From assembly GCA_000328365.1 (NCBI GenBank), contig KB308736.1, positions 27,515 through 91,514 of the forward strand: a stretch of 64,000 bases of DNA, written 5' to 3'. This document shows, in pieces, positions 1 to 12,911 of the stretch. The stretch's first letter is position 1; each line of letters starts with the position of its first letter. The notes below the pieces were generated by a model. It was not told the DNA's origin, did not search any database, and saw only the letters and a program-made list of their open reading frames with translations. The translations under genes and the position numbers were made by a program. The DNA comes from Capitella teleta (taxonomy: Eukaryota > Annelida > Polychaeta > Capitellidae).

Positions 1-366
1 TGTTTCAGGATGAGAAACGTTGTAGGTGTCCTAGAAAATCGCTTGTTAAAATAAGAAAAATACCGAAAAATATTTTTTGTTTGCGTCTGACTGGTGGCAA
101 AATGATTATTCTATCTATTTCCGAAAAGAAAATAAAAAAATATCAAGGGGTTTAGTCGCAGGACACGGTGATATGACGAGGCCCATTGTAAAAGATGGGG
201 AACTCGGTGTTTCATCACAGCTCCTGACGTCACGCCTAATTAGCTTTATATCTCCCGCGAAATCGTTAGCGATGATATTCCTCGTGTGGGCCAGGCATAG
301 GAATCATCTTTGGTGCATCAAATAACGACTCAAAGTCCATTTTCAACCAGTTCTCCCTCCCTTTAA
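1..366 (+). repeat. Dispersed direct repeat, copy 1 (truncated by window edge)
   Basis: This segment matches 16313-16679 in the same orientation over its whole length, with scattered substitutions (roughly 95% identical by eye). Both copies end at the same point, in CCCTCCCTTTAA, after which the flanks differ. The left boundary lies outside the window. A short open frame at 77-325 occurs in both copies, but it resembles no family I know and is not called a gene. It is probably one end of a transposable element of unknown class. Confidence 0.75.
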
Positions 367-732
367 TTCATTTAACCAAGAAGCTATAGTGTGAATTATA
401 CATCTCTGTGTTAATGAAATCTGTGAATAAAAGCACCTGACGAAGGTACTACCAAACTGACTCAATTTTACTCTTAAAACAGCCAGGAATTTTTTGGCAC
501 AAGGTCTATCTTTGGGGAGTTTTGATATGTTGTCCGGCATGCCAAGCTCCATCATATATCCAAAAATTAGCTTGATGTTATTTTTTTCCCTTTTAGATCC
601 TTTTTCTGTGTAATATACCCCTGTACTAATGGGCGCATTGGCGCTTGTGTTGGTGTTCGCAGGTTTCTGTTACGGGAGCGTGTGTAATGACAGTGCAGAA
701 GAATCATGAAGGAAACGGCAATGTCGCTTTCC
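367..732. other. Intergenic, no gene seen
   Basis: Short antisense open frames only. No splice pattern, protein similarity or repeat structure was recognised. Confidence 0.5.
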
Positions 733-858
733 GATCTTAAGTCATCATAAATCAGCCACACTGATCTTAAGTCATCATAAATCAGCCACACTGATCTTAA
801 GTCATCATAAATCAGCCACACTGATCTTAAGTCATCATAAATCAGCCACACTGATCTT
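733..858 (+). repeat. Perfect 30-bp tandem repeat, four copies
   Basis: The unit beginning GATCTTAAGTCATCATAAAT is repeated four times (733-762, 763-792, 793-822, 823-852) without a visible mismatch, followed by a 6-bp partial copy. Because 30 is a multiple of three, the minus strand stays open and would encode a 10-residue repeat, but nothing else suggests a gene. It lies about 280 bp beyond the CENP-F stop codon. Confidence 0.95.
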
Positions 859-1134
859 TGAAATCAATGTTCGAGTTGATTTTGTCAAGTTGATTTGGTA
901 ATAAACTTAAACACAGCGGTTGTCATAAATAGAAAATAAATCTTTATACAGAAAAAAATATCAACATGCAATTCACAAAAAAAAGATATACAAACAATAA
1001 CTTCAGTGGAAATACTTTCGACAACAAACAAAAACAAAATATTAAATCTCGTGGATATTATTTTGTACAATGAAAAGTGAAAAAAAAAAAAGAAAAAAAA
1101 AGAAGACAAGTACCACACAGACATACAATCACTT
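859..1134. other. 3' flank of the CENP-F homologue
   Basis: AT-rich DNA between the tandem repeat and the CENP-F stop codon, with an A-rich run near 1080-1105. It probably contains the 3' UTR, but no clear polyadenylation signal was fixed on the minus strand. Confidence 0.4.
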
Positions 1135-4100
1135 TCACTCTTCTTCAGTGCTACTGCTGCTTGCATTGTTCTTCAATTTCTTTGCGTTCTGAATCAGAGA
1201 CTTTAGCTCGATTTTTATTCGCTCTGTTTTCTGGCGAGCGAAGTTTGTTGAGGCTGAGACTGAGGCACGATGCTGTACTGCCCTCTGTGGGCCTCCGCTA
1301 TTTGATTGTTCAATGCTGTCAGACGATTTTTTCTGTGGACTGTTGGTAATCGGCTCAAGTGGCTTGCTTGCCTGTGAAGGAAAATGAATTATTGCTTCCC
1401 TCAAACTCATTGACTCAGCAGTAAAGGAGATTTGAAAGAACTTACGTGTTGTCGATTGCTTTTCGAGGGAACAGGCACACCATCAACCTCCACTTCTGAA
1501 AAAAATATTTCGTTGAGCTTTTGAAGTTTGCTTGCACTTGAAGAACACTCACTGCTCACTGGTGCTGGGTCCGCTTGCATGCGCGTTTTCTTCGTGGGTT
1601 CTGAGGTGCCTGAATTGACCACAGGGGGGCGCTTCACAGCAGCCATGCTGGACGACTGGACACGCACAATCGTGGGTAGGGCAGCTTTCTTGGCTTCCGT
1701 TGATGAAGTCTCCGCTTGGCTCTTGTGCCTCAGACGCAGAGTCGGACCTTTCTTCTCGGCCGAAGCAACGACCGGCTTAAATGCAGAAGGAGCTGATGGC
1801 TGGAAATTAATAAATATAAATAAGTGATTACACCTCCCAAGGACTCCCTCACCTGAACAGCGTCGCAATTTGAAGTCTCCACGTTGTCCTTTTCAGCCAG
1901 GTCAGCTTTGGTTGTTCGTATATCTTTCCGCAATTTTTCCACCGTCAGTTGCGCTTCACGCAATTGCAACTTGATTGATTTCACTTCCTTCGCAAGCACA
2001 GTTTTGTCCGCTTCCAGAATGATGGCTTTGGCGGCTGTCTCCTCCAGCACGCCCTTTGACCTTTCAAGAGCCGCCCTCATAGCTTCGCCCTCCTTGCCGG
2101 CATCCGTCAACTGAGCAGAAGGGACGCGTTCTTGTCCTCCAACATAAGCATTTGATTGAGCGCGTCAGAGCTCTGCGATTTCTCAGTCTGCAGAGAAGCC
2201 TTCAGTTCGGCTTCAGTATGCGATGCTTCCGTCAAACGTCTAAGCAATTGTGAGCTTTGTTCTTTAAGCTGAGACACTTCTTGCTGAGCTCCTCCCAGCG
2301 CCTCCTTCGCCTGGTCTTTCTCAGCACTCAGTGTGGCCATCTCCGTTTGTGAAGCCTCCACTTGTTCCTCCAGCGCACGCTGCTTCTTCTCAAACTGCTC
2401 TTCCATTTCGCGCAGCCTAATCACCTCAGTTCGAGACTCCTTCTCTGCTGTCTTGAGGCAGTCGAGGGTTTCTTCAAGAGCGTTGATCTGGCACTGACTA
2501 AGCTCCAAGTGTTCCCGCACTCCCTTCAGCTCCCTCTCCGCCTCCTCCTTGGCTTCTTCAAGCGCTCCCAGTTCTTCCCTCAACTCCTCTCTCTCCTTGT
2601 TCTTGCTGTCCTCTTGTCGAATATATTTTTCTCTCCACTCGTCCACTTGTTCTTGACTTTGCTGAGCTTCTTTCTTAACTTCTCTTAACTGCATCTCACT
2701 TTCTTCCTCCCTGGATCTCATCAGCCTCTCTGATGCAGCTAGCTCCTTTGTCAGTCCGTGCACCTGCTCATTGAGCCCCTGGATCTGCTCTCTGCGCTGC
2801 TCAAGCTCGGCTGTCATTCCTTTCAACTTCTGCTCCAACTCGGCCTTCTCTGTGCACTCGACAATGCGCTCCTCGTCCTTCTGTGAAAGCTCCATCTTAA
2901 GTCCACTGAGCTGAGCCTCCACCATCTCCTTCTCCTGCGTGACACTCTCCAATCGATCTGTCTTCTTCAACAAATCATCCATCTCGGAATTCAGCTGTGT
3001 CAGCCTTTCTTCTGACTCACATCGAAGCGCCTCAATTTCTTCCCTGAGGAGGGTGCAACGACCTTCACTGTCTCTCAACCTCCCTTCAGCTGTTTGCATT
3101 TTCTCCTCAAGAATCAACTTCTCAGCCTCCAAGCAGGATGCCTCTTCCTTCGACTGCCTCAGATCCCCAGACAGATCATTCACTTCCTTCTCAAGATCAG
3201 ATATTTTATCTCGGATCACAGACGCATCCTGTTGCGCCACACGAGCTAATTCGCTGCTCTTATTCCCTGATTCTCGCAGTGACGAAATCTCCACAGAGCA
3301 TTGTGCAAGTTCCTCTTCTTTGTCCTGCAGGCCCTGGGTCTGCTGCTCGACAATCGCCACGAGATCTTGGTTTTTATGGTTGGCATCTTGCAAGTCGTCC
3401 TTCAACTCCTGACCCATGGCCTGCATGATCAGTCTCTGCTTCTCCATCTCTTCTAAACGCTTGTGCAGTTTCTCAACTTCACATTCCAGATCAGCCACTC
3501 TCTCCATAGCCCTGTCTTTTTCAATCACAGCATCGGTCAGCTTGACCGCTTGCTCAGCCATCTCTGTCTCTAGTCTGAAACGCAGATCAGAATCTCCAGA
3601 CGTTGCATTGGCCAATCGCTCCTTCAAAGCCGCCTCTCGTTCGTCCCACTCCTGCTGTTTGGCTTCCAACTCTTGCGCAATCGTTTCCTTCTCTTGCTCA
3701 AGCGCTGACAGCTGAGCTTGCAGACAACACTTCTCTTCGTCAAACTCTTTTGAAGCCTCAGCTTTCTGCCGCTTTTCTTCCAGCACATCTTCTGTCAGTT
3801 CACGCTCCCTGCTCAACATCGAAGTCTTCAGCTCATCCAACAACACCTCTTGTTGTTCCTTGCTCTGTCGCATAGCCTCAACCTCAGCCTGCACCTCAGC
3901 TTGCACCACATTCAGCCTCTTCTCCACCTCATCCCTCTCTTTCTCCACTTCATCACTCCTCTTCATCAATGCCTCTTTCTCAGTATCGGCATCAGCGACC
4001 CGCTGCTGAAGGCTTTGCAACAAATCCTCCTGGTCTGAGTGCATTTTTCGAAGATCCAACATCTCCTGCTCAATTCGTTGCATCTCCTCTGCCTGCTTCT

Positions 4101-7100
4101 CTGCAGAAGACTGCAGGTCAATGACCTTTTGCTGCTCCACAAGCAGGCTCCTTTCCAGCTCCTCTTTCTGCCTGCTCAACATATCCTCCTCCTCTTCCTC
4201 TCTTCTCCTCTCCACCCTTCTGCTCTCCTCAGAATCAGACACCTGCTTCTTCGCGGCAATCAATTGCTCTTTCATCAAATCAGATTCTTCTTGAAGATTA
4301 TCAAACTTCTCTACGATTTCTCGATGCAGAGCAGACTTGGCGTCAGCTTCCTCACACGAGCGCTGCATCTCAATTCTAAGCAGCTGCATCTCTTGCGCCA
4401 CCCGAAGCTTCTCTCGCTCTGCTTCCTCTAAACCAGCCGCTAGCTGCTGCATTTTCTCCTCACCCAGCCTCAGTTGATCCTCGGCAGTCTGCTTCAAGCT
4501 CTGCATCTGTTCAAGATCCTCGTTGAGTCCTTTCACTCTCAACTTCTCTGCTTCGATCTCCCGTTGAGCAGCTTCCAGATCACCCGTCAAACTTCTCTTT
4601 CTCTCTTCCTCAGTCTCAAGACGCAGTGTCAGCTCCTGCATATTTTCCTTGTATTTTGAGATCTCAGCTTCATGCTGGTTTAAACGGTTCATGGCTTCTT
4701 CCCTGCTCACTTCCAGTGAAGTCAGGGTTTGTTGTGAAGCCTGCGCTGCCTCTCCGCTGCGAGCCATCTCCTGCACCATCTCATCAATGGCTGCTTGTGC
4801 CTCAACCACTTGCTCCAAGAGGAGAGTCTTTTCACGTTCAGCCGTCTCCTTCTCTTCTGTCAAAACGGAGGCCGTCACTTGCATCTGCTTTAAGCGACCC
4901 TCCATCTCAATCTGGACCTCTTTCAACGCTCTTAATTCGTGGGCGGAGGCTTCGGCCTTGCATTCCATCTCTGCAATCAGTTCAGTTTGAGCGGATTCCT
5001 TGTTAGAGAATTCATCCACCAAACGCTGTAACCTGGCTTTATCGTTCTCACTTTCTGCCTTGTACACATCCAATTTATCCTGCATTCCTCTTAAGTCAGA
5101 TTTCAGAGATACCACATCCTGTGAGAGCGCCTCTTTCTCACCTTGCAAGACTTCTACAGCGAGGTCTTTCTCCTCCAAAGCAGCCCGCACTCTGCTTTCA
5201 CAGAGTTCTTCGTTGCTCTCAATCTCCTTTGCAGCTTTCTGCTTGATCTCATCCTCATGTGAATGCGCTGCATTAAGCTCAGCTTCCAGCACTTGCTTAT
5301 TCTGTTCAATTTCGCGCAGCTTCATCTCCAAGTCATCTGCGCTCACTTTGAGCTGGTCAGCCTGAGCAATCAGTGTCTTCTCTCGCTGCAAGACCTTCTC
5401 AACCTCAGCATTTCCCTCCAACCTCATCTCCTCTTCCCTGGCCTCAGCCTGACGCAACTTCTCTTCCAATTCCTTGAGAGTTTCTTCCAAAACATCGATC
5501 CTCTCCTCCTTCTCTCTGCATTCATGCTGTCTCTCATTCATCAGTTCCTGCAGCTTACTCAGTCGCTTCTCCATCTCCACCAACGCCCTGGCACTTTCCT
5601 CCACCTTCCTCCTCTCCACTTCCAAGTTCTGCTCACCTTCATGCACAACCATATCCATGTGGGCTTGCAAAGTTCCCAGCTCCTGGACCTTTTCCAGAAG
5701 GTCATTCTTCAGCCTGTGCTCCTCCGCTAGCCACTGCTCCTTCAGCAGAGCAACCTCTTCCTTCTCAGTGCGATGTTCTTCCTCTTTGCCTTCCAGCAGG
5801 GTCTTTGCCTCCAACACTTCACTCTCCATCTTCATCACCTGGTTCTTCATCCCCAACAGTTCAGTGTCAGCCCCAGTCAGCTTCTCCTGCAGCTCTGAGA
5901 TTTCCTTCTCGTGTTCATGCATCTTGCCCACCATGCCGCTTTGACTGCTCACCAAAGAATTCTCAGCCTCACTTAATTCCATCTTCATTCCTTCCACCTT
6001 CTCCTCCATCGCTTCAATAATATCTTCGCCAGTCTTTACTCTGATCAGAGCACTCTTCAGTTCCTCCTGAAGCTGACTGAGCCTGTTCTCCTTCACAGCA
6101 GAATCTTCTTCTAGGACACTGACCCTCGCCGTTAGTTCTGAGTTAGCGTCGTCTGAGGCTTGCAGTCGTTCTACTGCTTCCTTCAAAGATGCCTCAGCAG
6201 TGGTAAGCTGTTGCTTTAGTGTTTCTACAACACACTCCAGTTGCTTCACCTGTGCCTGCAAGTTCTCTTTCTCCGCCAAAATCGCACAAAGCGTCTCTCC
6301 CTTAACATCACACTCATCTCTGAGGCGGTTGATCTCTCCTTGTGCATCATTACATTCAGTCTCAGAGGAGGAAACCTTCTCTTGCAAGCGTTCCAAGGCA
6401 TCTCTCTGTTGCTGCACAACATCCTCTAAATTTACTTTTGATTCAGTGACAGCGTCCAATTGACCTTGAAGATTTGAGCTCAATTCTTCAGCCTTGGCTA
6501 GATCGCTTAACAGAGAAGAATTCTGCTTATGCATCTCTTCTTTTTCTTCGGTAAAACTGCTTTTACTGGCTTCAACATCAGCCATAACATGTTCCAATTT
6601 CTCTTGAAGTTCAGCCATCGACTCTCGTTTCACATGCAGATCATCCTCAGCTGCTTCCAGCTTCAGCGCTAAATCTTCCTTCTCAGACACGACATCAGCT
6701 GCCCTCTCTTCCAAAGCAGTGATATTCTTCCTCATCTCGTCCAAACTCTGTTTCAAGTGAGATTCATTCTGTGAAAGGAGAGAGATCCTTTCCTCATTCT
6801 CAAACTCCTTTGCCGTCCTCTCCTTAATCTCCATCTCAGCTCTTTCAATATCCAATACCCTGCTTGCTCTCTCAGCATCCCAGTCATCTCTGAGCTTCTT
6901 CAGCTCGCTCTGCATCCCTTCAATCTTCACAGCGTCCGCCGTTCTCTGCTCCCGTTCATTCTTGAGATCATCCTGCAGAACTTCATACGCCACAACCATC
7001 GCTCGCTTCTCAGTCTCAAGCTCTTCCACAGACGCTTTCACAGCTTCCATTTCTTTCGTTTTCGAACACACCACATCTTGAGATTGTTCCAGCTGTTGCC

Positions 7101-10100
7101 TCAGTTCTGCAGACAGAGTTTTAAGAGCGGCCGCTTGTGCTTCTTGTTGCTCGACCTCACCCTGCAGTTTTCCTTGTCCTTCTTCAAGCAATAACATCGT
7201 CTCGGTCTGCTGCATGAGCTGATCACGTAGACTGGACATACAGTTTTTCGTTGATTGTTCCTTTTGTGAGATTTCTTCTTCTCTGGCTGTCAGTGATGAC
7301 TTCAATTCATCTCTCTCTTCTGAAACCTTTTGCAAATCTTCTTGCATCACCCTCAATGATTCTTTCAAGTGTTTCACTTCGGCTTCAATTGCCTCCTTCT
7401 GTTGCTGCAGTTGCTCAAATTGATTCCTGAGAACATGGTGTGCTTCCTCAACTACTCTACCCTCTTCCTCTTTGCTTCCCATCTCACGCACAAGTTTCTC
7501 CTTCTCCGTGAGCAGAATTGATTTCTCCTCCAAAGCGGATTCCAGTCTTTGGCGTAGTTCGGACGTAGCCTCATTCCCAGTCTCTTTAAGACTGTTGACC
7601 TCCGTCATCAGCCGTTGAACTTCGGTTTCTGCGTGTGACAATTTGTCAGCCATCAGCTCTTTCTCTTTCTGCTCCTGTGCTCTCTCTGAGTTGAATTTTT
7701 CTGTTCTCTCTTTGGCATCAATATTTAACTGGCTAGCTTGCTCCAAGTGCAAATTCAGTTCATCAAGCATAGCATCCTTATCTTCCATATCCATTTGCAG
7801 CAACTCCAATCGGGACTTAAGTGAATCCAGCTCCTGTTGTAGGTTGCTTTCAACAGCACTTCTCTCCTCCTGAACAGCACTCATCTTGTTTTCCATAGCT
7901 TTGAGCTGTTCCTGGCAAGCAGACAAGGATTTCGTTGAAGCGTCAACCGTCTCTTGTGATGAAGTTAGATCCGCTTGCAGTTGAGCGCATGTCGTTTCCA
8001 TAGCAGCCATTTCCTCCAATTTGCTTTTCATAGAATGCTTCACTTGATCAAGTGAATTAGAGTAAGCCTCACATTTGGACTTTAGTTCCTCAGCCTCTGT
8101 TTCTCTGAGGTTCAATTCCTCCGCTTTCGCCTCCAACTCCTTCTGCTGAGCCTCCATCTTAGATTCACACTCTTTCACAACCACGGCTAACTTCTCGCGT
8201 GACTCGATTGCCTCAGTCTGAAGCTGAGAGAAATTTGTCTGAATAACATTGAGCTCAGCCACCTTGACGTCTAACTGAGCTGTTGCATTGCTAAGCTCCT
8301 TATGTGCTTTCTCTAAATCTGCAGTCATCATTTGTCCATTGTTCCTCTCAGTCTCCAAATCTCTCCTCAATTCATCCCTGACACTAATTAGAGATTGCTC
8401 AACCTCTTTTGCTCTGTCTAGCATCTGCTTAACCTCATCTCTCTCTTTCTTTGTCGCCTCAATCTCATCAGCCATTGTTGCTAATTCTGTTGATTTCTTC
8501 GCTGTTTCAGACTGAACTGACAACAGCTGTTCACTCATCTTATCTTCCATAGCTTTGAGCTGTTCCTGGCAAGCAGACAAGGATTTCGCTGAAACGTCAA
8601 CCGTCTCTTGTGATGAAGTTAGATCCGCTTGCAGCTGAGCGCATGTCGTTTCCATAGCAGCCATTTCCTCCAATTTGCTTTTCATAGAATGCTTCACTTG
8701 ATCAAGTGAATTAGAGTAAGCCTCACATTTGGACTTTAGTTCCTCAGCCTCTGTTTCTCTGAGGTTCAATTCCTCCGCTTTCGCCTCCAACTCCTTCTGC
8801 TGAGCCTCCATCTTAGATTCACACTCTTTCACAACCACAGCTAACTTCTCGCGTGACTCGATTGCCTCAGTCTGAAGCTGAGAGAAATTTGTCTGAACAA
8901 CATTGAACTCAGCCACCTTGACGTCTAACTGAGCCGTTGCATTGCTAAGCTCTTTCTTTGCTTTCTCTAAATCTACAGTCATCATTTGTCCATTGTTCCT
9001 CTCAGTCTCCAAATCTTTCGTTAATTCATCCCTGATACCAATCAGAGATTGCTCAACCTCTTGCGCTTTCTCTAGCATCTGCTTAACCTCATCTCTCTCT
9101 TTCTTCGTCGCCTCAATCTCATCAGCCATTGTTGCTAATTCTGTCGATTTCTTCGCTGTTTCAGACTGAACAGACAACAGTTGCTCAGAGAGCTTATTCA
9201 CTTGGTCCTGGCAGTTAAGCAATGAGTCCGATTTCTCTTTCAAAATCTTTTCTGCCTGAAAACATTTCTGTTCTGCCTCACATACTTTTCCTCCCATGTC
9301 CACAATCTCCATATCGTGATTCTTTGCTTCTTGTTTTACATCAAAAAGATCTGTTTGTAATTTAGTGATCCTCTCTGTGAGTTGCTCCTCTTTGAGCTGT
9401 GATTCAGTCTTCAATTGACTGAGTTCAGCTGACGTACAAGTCAATTGTTTACTCGCTTCAGTCATTCCTTTCTCTAAATCTTCATTTTTCTCACTCAAAG
9501 TTCTGCAATCAAAAATAAATTAAATAAAAATGGGGAAAAAACGTGCAAATCCTAACTCAGACCTAGCATTCAATCAGCCTAAATTAAGTGAAAAATTAAG
9601 ATCCGTCCACAATGGCTAAAAATAATAAGAATACTAACAATTAAGAATACTAATCATTAGTGATGAGAAAGAAGGGGAATTCAATGAGGATCAGCACATT
9701 ACTATGGAATTGCTATTTATCGCGTCTCGCATCTGACAGGGTCAATGATTCAGTGCCCTTTTCACCATAGATATGGAGATTAGCTAGTATATACACAAAG
9801 ATTCAACATTGCTCGTGAAAAGTGGTCAGATTTTGCACAAATTATTTTTCAACAAATTTGGTTCTCCCGCTCACAGCGTGTGCCAGGCGCTGGGGCATTA
9901 CGCTGCAGGTGCATGCTCCAGTGTTTGGGCATAAATATCCGTGTCCGTATCCGTTGGATATTAGTAACACAGATATCCGTTATCCATGTATAAGCAATAT
10001 CTGCCCAGCCCTAATTTTTACACACATTATAATATATCAATATTTACCATGTTAAGGTAGCCAGAGCACCAGCAACTCCTCACTGACCTTAGCCAGATCT

Positions 10101-12725
10101 CCTGGATTTCCTCTCACTACTTCACTCCAAAAAAAAATAAATGTTCTAATTAACTTAATTTAATTAAACACAAATGATTCCGCAGCTCAATGCTTAGTGT
10201 TGAGGTCACAGATTGAATTACCAGTAATAGCAACCAATGCTGAGCATATTAAAGTGAAATATTAAGAAATCTAAAGACGTACTTGTTCTTGGCTTTCACT
10301 TCGTCAACATCGTTCCCAATCATCTTCAGTTGCTGATTGGCTTTGACCAATTCTTGTTCTTTGCCTGAGAGTTGATCAATCAGATCACGGACTTCTCTAT
10401 TTCGTTCATCAGCCAGTGAGCATGCCTTCTTCAATTCTCCTTGCAGGTCTAATAAAATACAAATCGTACAAGACAAATCACCACATAAACCGCACTCACT
10501 CGCAGTGTCCTTCAACATGGCTTGCTCTTTCGACTCAAATGATTCGGATTTTCGTTCCGCGATCTTTTTCGCTTCTTTGGCTGCTTCGGTTTCTCTCTTC
10601 AAACTTTCAATCTGCGCGTGGAGGTTCTGCTGTTCCTTGAGCACTTCTTTCACTCGGTTCTTGCTCTCTTCCAAATCGTGCTGAACATTTCCCAGGAGTT
10701 GTTCGCATGTTTCCAATTTGTATCTCGCTTCCTTTTCTGTTTTGCTCAGAGAGGCGGTTTCTGCTTGTTTGCGATCCAGGTCTAAAGCTATGCGATCCTG
10801 GAACCAGAAAAAAAGAAAAAAAATCATATTTTAAATCAAATCAGGAATATATATGTGACTACGCGCGCCGAAACACACTAAGTTGCTGAGCATATTCCCG
10901 AAAAAAAAGCCTTGAGAGGTCAGATGGGTTCAAAATGTTGATTTTCATGTTTTGATGGCAAAATAAAGAAAATTATCTCCTCTTTCCTCACATACAAGAA
11001 TCATGTCAATCTGTGACCAATAAGTTCTTTTAATTTTGCGTATAACTAAGTCTATTGCATTGACATGTGAATCATTTTGCCGACTTTTTAACACCAATTT
11101 CTCATCTTTGACCTGTTCGGGATTGACCCGCATACATGCTGTAACTTTTGAACTACTGTTCCGATTTAGATAATTCTTGCATCAAACTGAATTAAACTAA
11201 TTGCATCAGCCATTAGTAGGCATTAAAAATGTTAAAAATGTGACAATGCAACTGAGTGCGGGTTTCAGCACGAGGGGTCACACCTGATTCATACCTTCTC
11301 AAACTTGAGTGATTCGAGTGCTTTCCTTGCATTCTGTGCAGCTTCAGTGCTTGCGTGCATTGCCGATTCGGCCGATTCAACTTTCCGCGTCATTTCCTTT
11401 TGGTCTTTCTCCATCTGAGAACTCTTTTGTGTCAACCGATGCAACTCAGCTCGCAATTCATTCTCCTCCGCTTGGTCCTGTCAAAAGATTGCTGTCCCTC
11501 TGAGCAACACAACACCCAGCAGCACCGACCTTCATCTTGACCTTTGCCATCTGGTCTTTGAGCAGTTCCAGCTGACGTTCCAGATCCAACATTACTCTCG
11601 AGTTTGCTTCAATCTCCGCCTGAGCGTCACGCAACTTAACACCGCTTGCGGCGATTTCGCGTTCCTTCGCTTGAATCGTGAGATCCCTGTTAGCGTTCCC
11701 GTTCTTCAGATCTGTTTAATTCAAAGAGAAATTGAATTACTGATTCTGTAATAAACCACCATCTCACTCTCGGTTTCTTTGCGGAGTTTATCCACAGTTT
11801 TCTGTAGATTCTCAATCTGGTTCTCTTCGCACGATCCCTTTCTTACGGGGGCAACGGTTGCCCCTGATGACCCGAAGCCTCCAAATAAGTCGTGGTCTCC
11901 AGTTCGCTGTTTCTCTTTGCTGGGATTTCTCGCCCTGGATTCATTCCCAAATATATCAACCAGCATGGCTGAGTGGCCAGTGAATGAGGCGGCAACATCT
12001 TGGCTCGGTGCCAAGGAAACCAGCGGCTCCTCTGTCGGTGGGGGGATCTGTGGAACACTGGAATTAACCTCAGTCGCATGATGCTTAGAACACTGACGTT
12101 GAGTTTGAGTTTCTCCAACTGTCTGAGAGCATCATCTCGCGCTTCCTCGGCTTGCCGTTTCTCTTGTTGCATCGCAGCCAGCTTAGCCGTCATATCCCCT
12201 GATTGACCTTGTGACCCAAACACAGCTGCCAGTTCGGCTTTATCCAGCTGCGCCTTCAGCTGTTCAACTTGTGCCTGCAGCTGGCTGTCTTTATTTACAC
12301 TCACTGGTCGTTGCCTCAACTCAGACTCCATGGAACTCAACTGATAATTAACCGCAATAAATATCACAAGTAAAAATAGCTCTTCCTTCACCAACCTTCA
12401 GCGTCTGTGCCTCGGCCGTTTGTTTCAGCTTGATGAGCTGTTCCTGCAGCTGGTCTATCTGCATCTCCTTCGCCTGCAACTCTTTCTCAAGCGATGACTG
12501 AGAACCTGTTTTGCGCTTCAGACTCTCAAGGGCCTAAGTCCAATGAAATAATTAACCACTGTCCATGATCATGAATCGCATCATCACCTGCTCAAGGTTC
12601 TCCAGGCGGAACTGCTTCTGTTGGCAGTCCTTCTTCAAGCGGGCCAGTTGCCCCTCCATCTCCTCCACCTTGCGTAGTGCGCGTGGCGTGAGATCATCCT
12701 TCCACTCGTTTGCCATCCAACTCAT
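1135..12725 (-). CDS. CENPF: Centromere protein F (mitosin) homologue
   Basis: CENP-F is a very large coiled-coil protein of the outer kinetochore, nuclear envelope and microtubule/dynein machinery in mitosis. The N-terminus is diagnostic: it starts MSWMANEWKDDLTPRALRKV and continues EEMEGQLARLKKDCQQKQF, aligning without gaps to human MSWALEEWKEGLPTRALQKI and beyond. Exons in coding order: 12588-12725, 12396-12533, 12098-12340, 11768-12047, 11530-11711, 11295-11477, 10500-10797, 10283-10448, 1853-9502 (giant), 1446-1799, 1135-1371. The product is about 3290 residues, close to the human size, and almost all heptad-type coiled coil. The tail is basic, Ser/Pro-rich and NLS-like (PTKKTRMQ). Oddities: a one-base frame break near 2108 inside the giant exon, a 654-bp internal duplication, and an end in STEEE without the vertebrate CAAX box. 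The start ATG is 12723-12725; upstream frames lack an ATG. Identity is firm; the last two exons are inferred from frame and splice sites. Confidence 0.9.
7883..9190 (-). repeat. Internal 654-bp tandem duplication in CENP-F
   Basis: Two adjacent 218-codon copies, about 8537-9190 and 7883-8536, sit in the giant exon. Both begin SEQLLSVQSETAKKSTELAT. The proteins differ at about 14 positions. The C-terminal half of the unit is almost identical at the DNA level, while the N-terminal half holds most changes. Confidence 0.92.
9503..10282 (-). other. Longest CENP-F intron
   Basis: This 780-bp AT-rich intron separates exons 10283-10448 and 1853-9502, with donor CAA|GTACGT and acceptor TTGATTGCAG. 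The split codon restores frame (AA+A). Other introns of the gene are mostly 45-70 bp, apart from one near 500 bp. No gene was seen inside. Confidence 0.7.
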
Positions 12726-12911
12726 GGCTGCCACTCTTACCTGTGTCTGGCCTCTTCACCTGCAAGCAATGATTTAAGGTTATATTGGCTATTAGAATAT
12801 AAGTTACCATTAATCTTGAAATTATGATGGTTATTAGGAACAAAGACAGGCTTGGATGCTGGTAGCTTGAAGGTTATACTAGCACTGCATATCAATTAGT
12901 TCAAATAATAG

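Noticed and set aside
2362-9169. Many plus-strand open frames of 60-157 codons across the CENP-F giant exon
   Set aside because: Antisense shadows of a long Glu/Lys-rich coiled-coil exon; low-complexity Ser/Leu translations without splice or start context.
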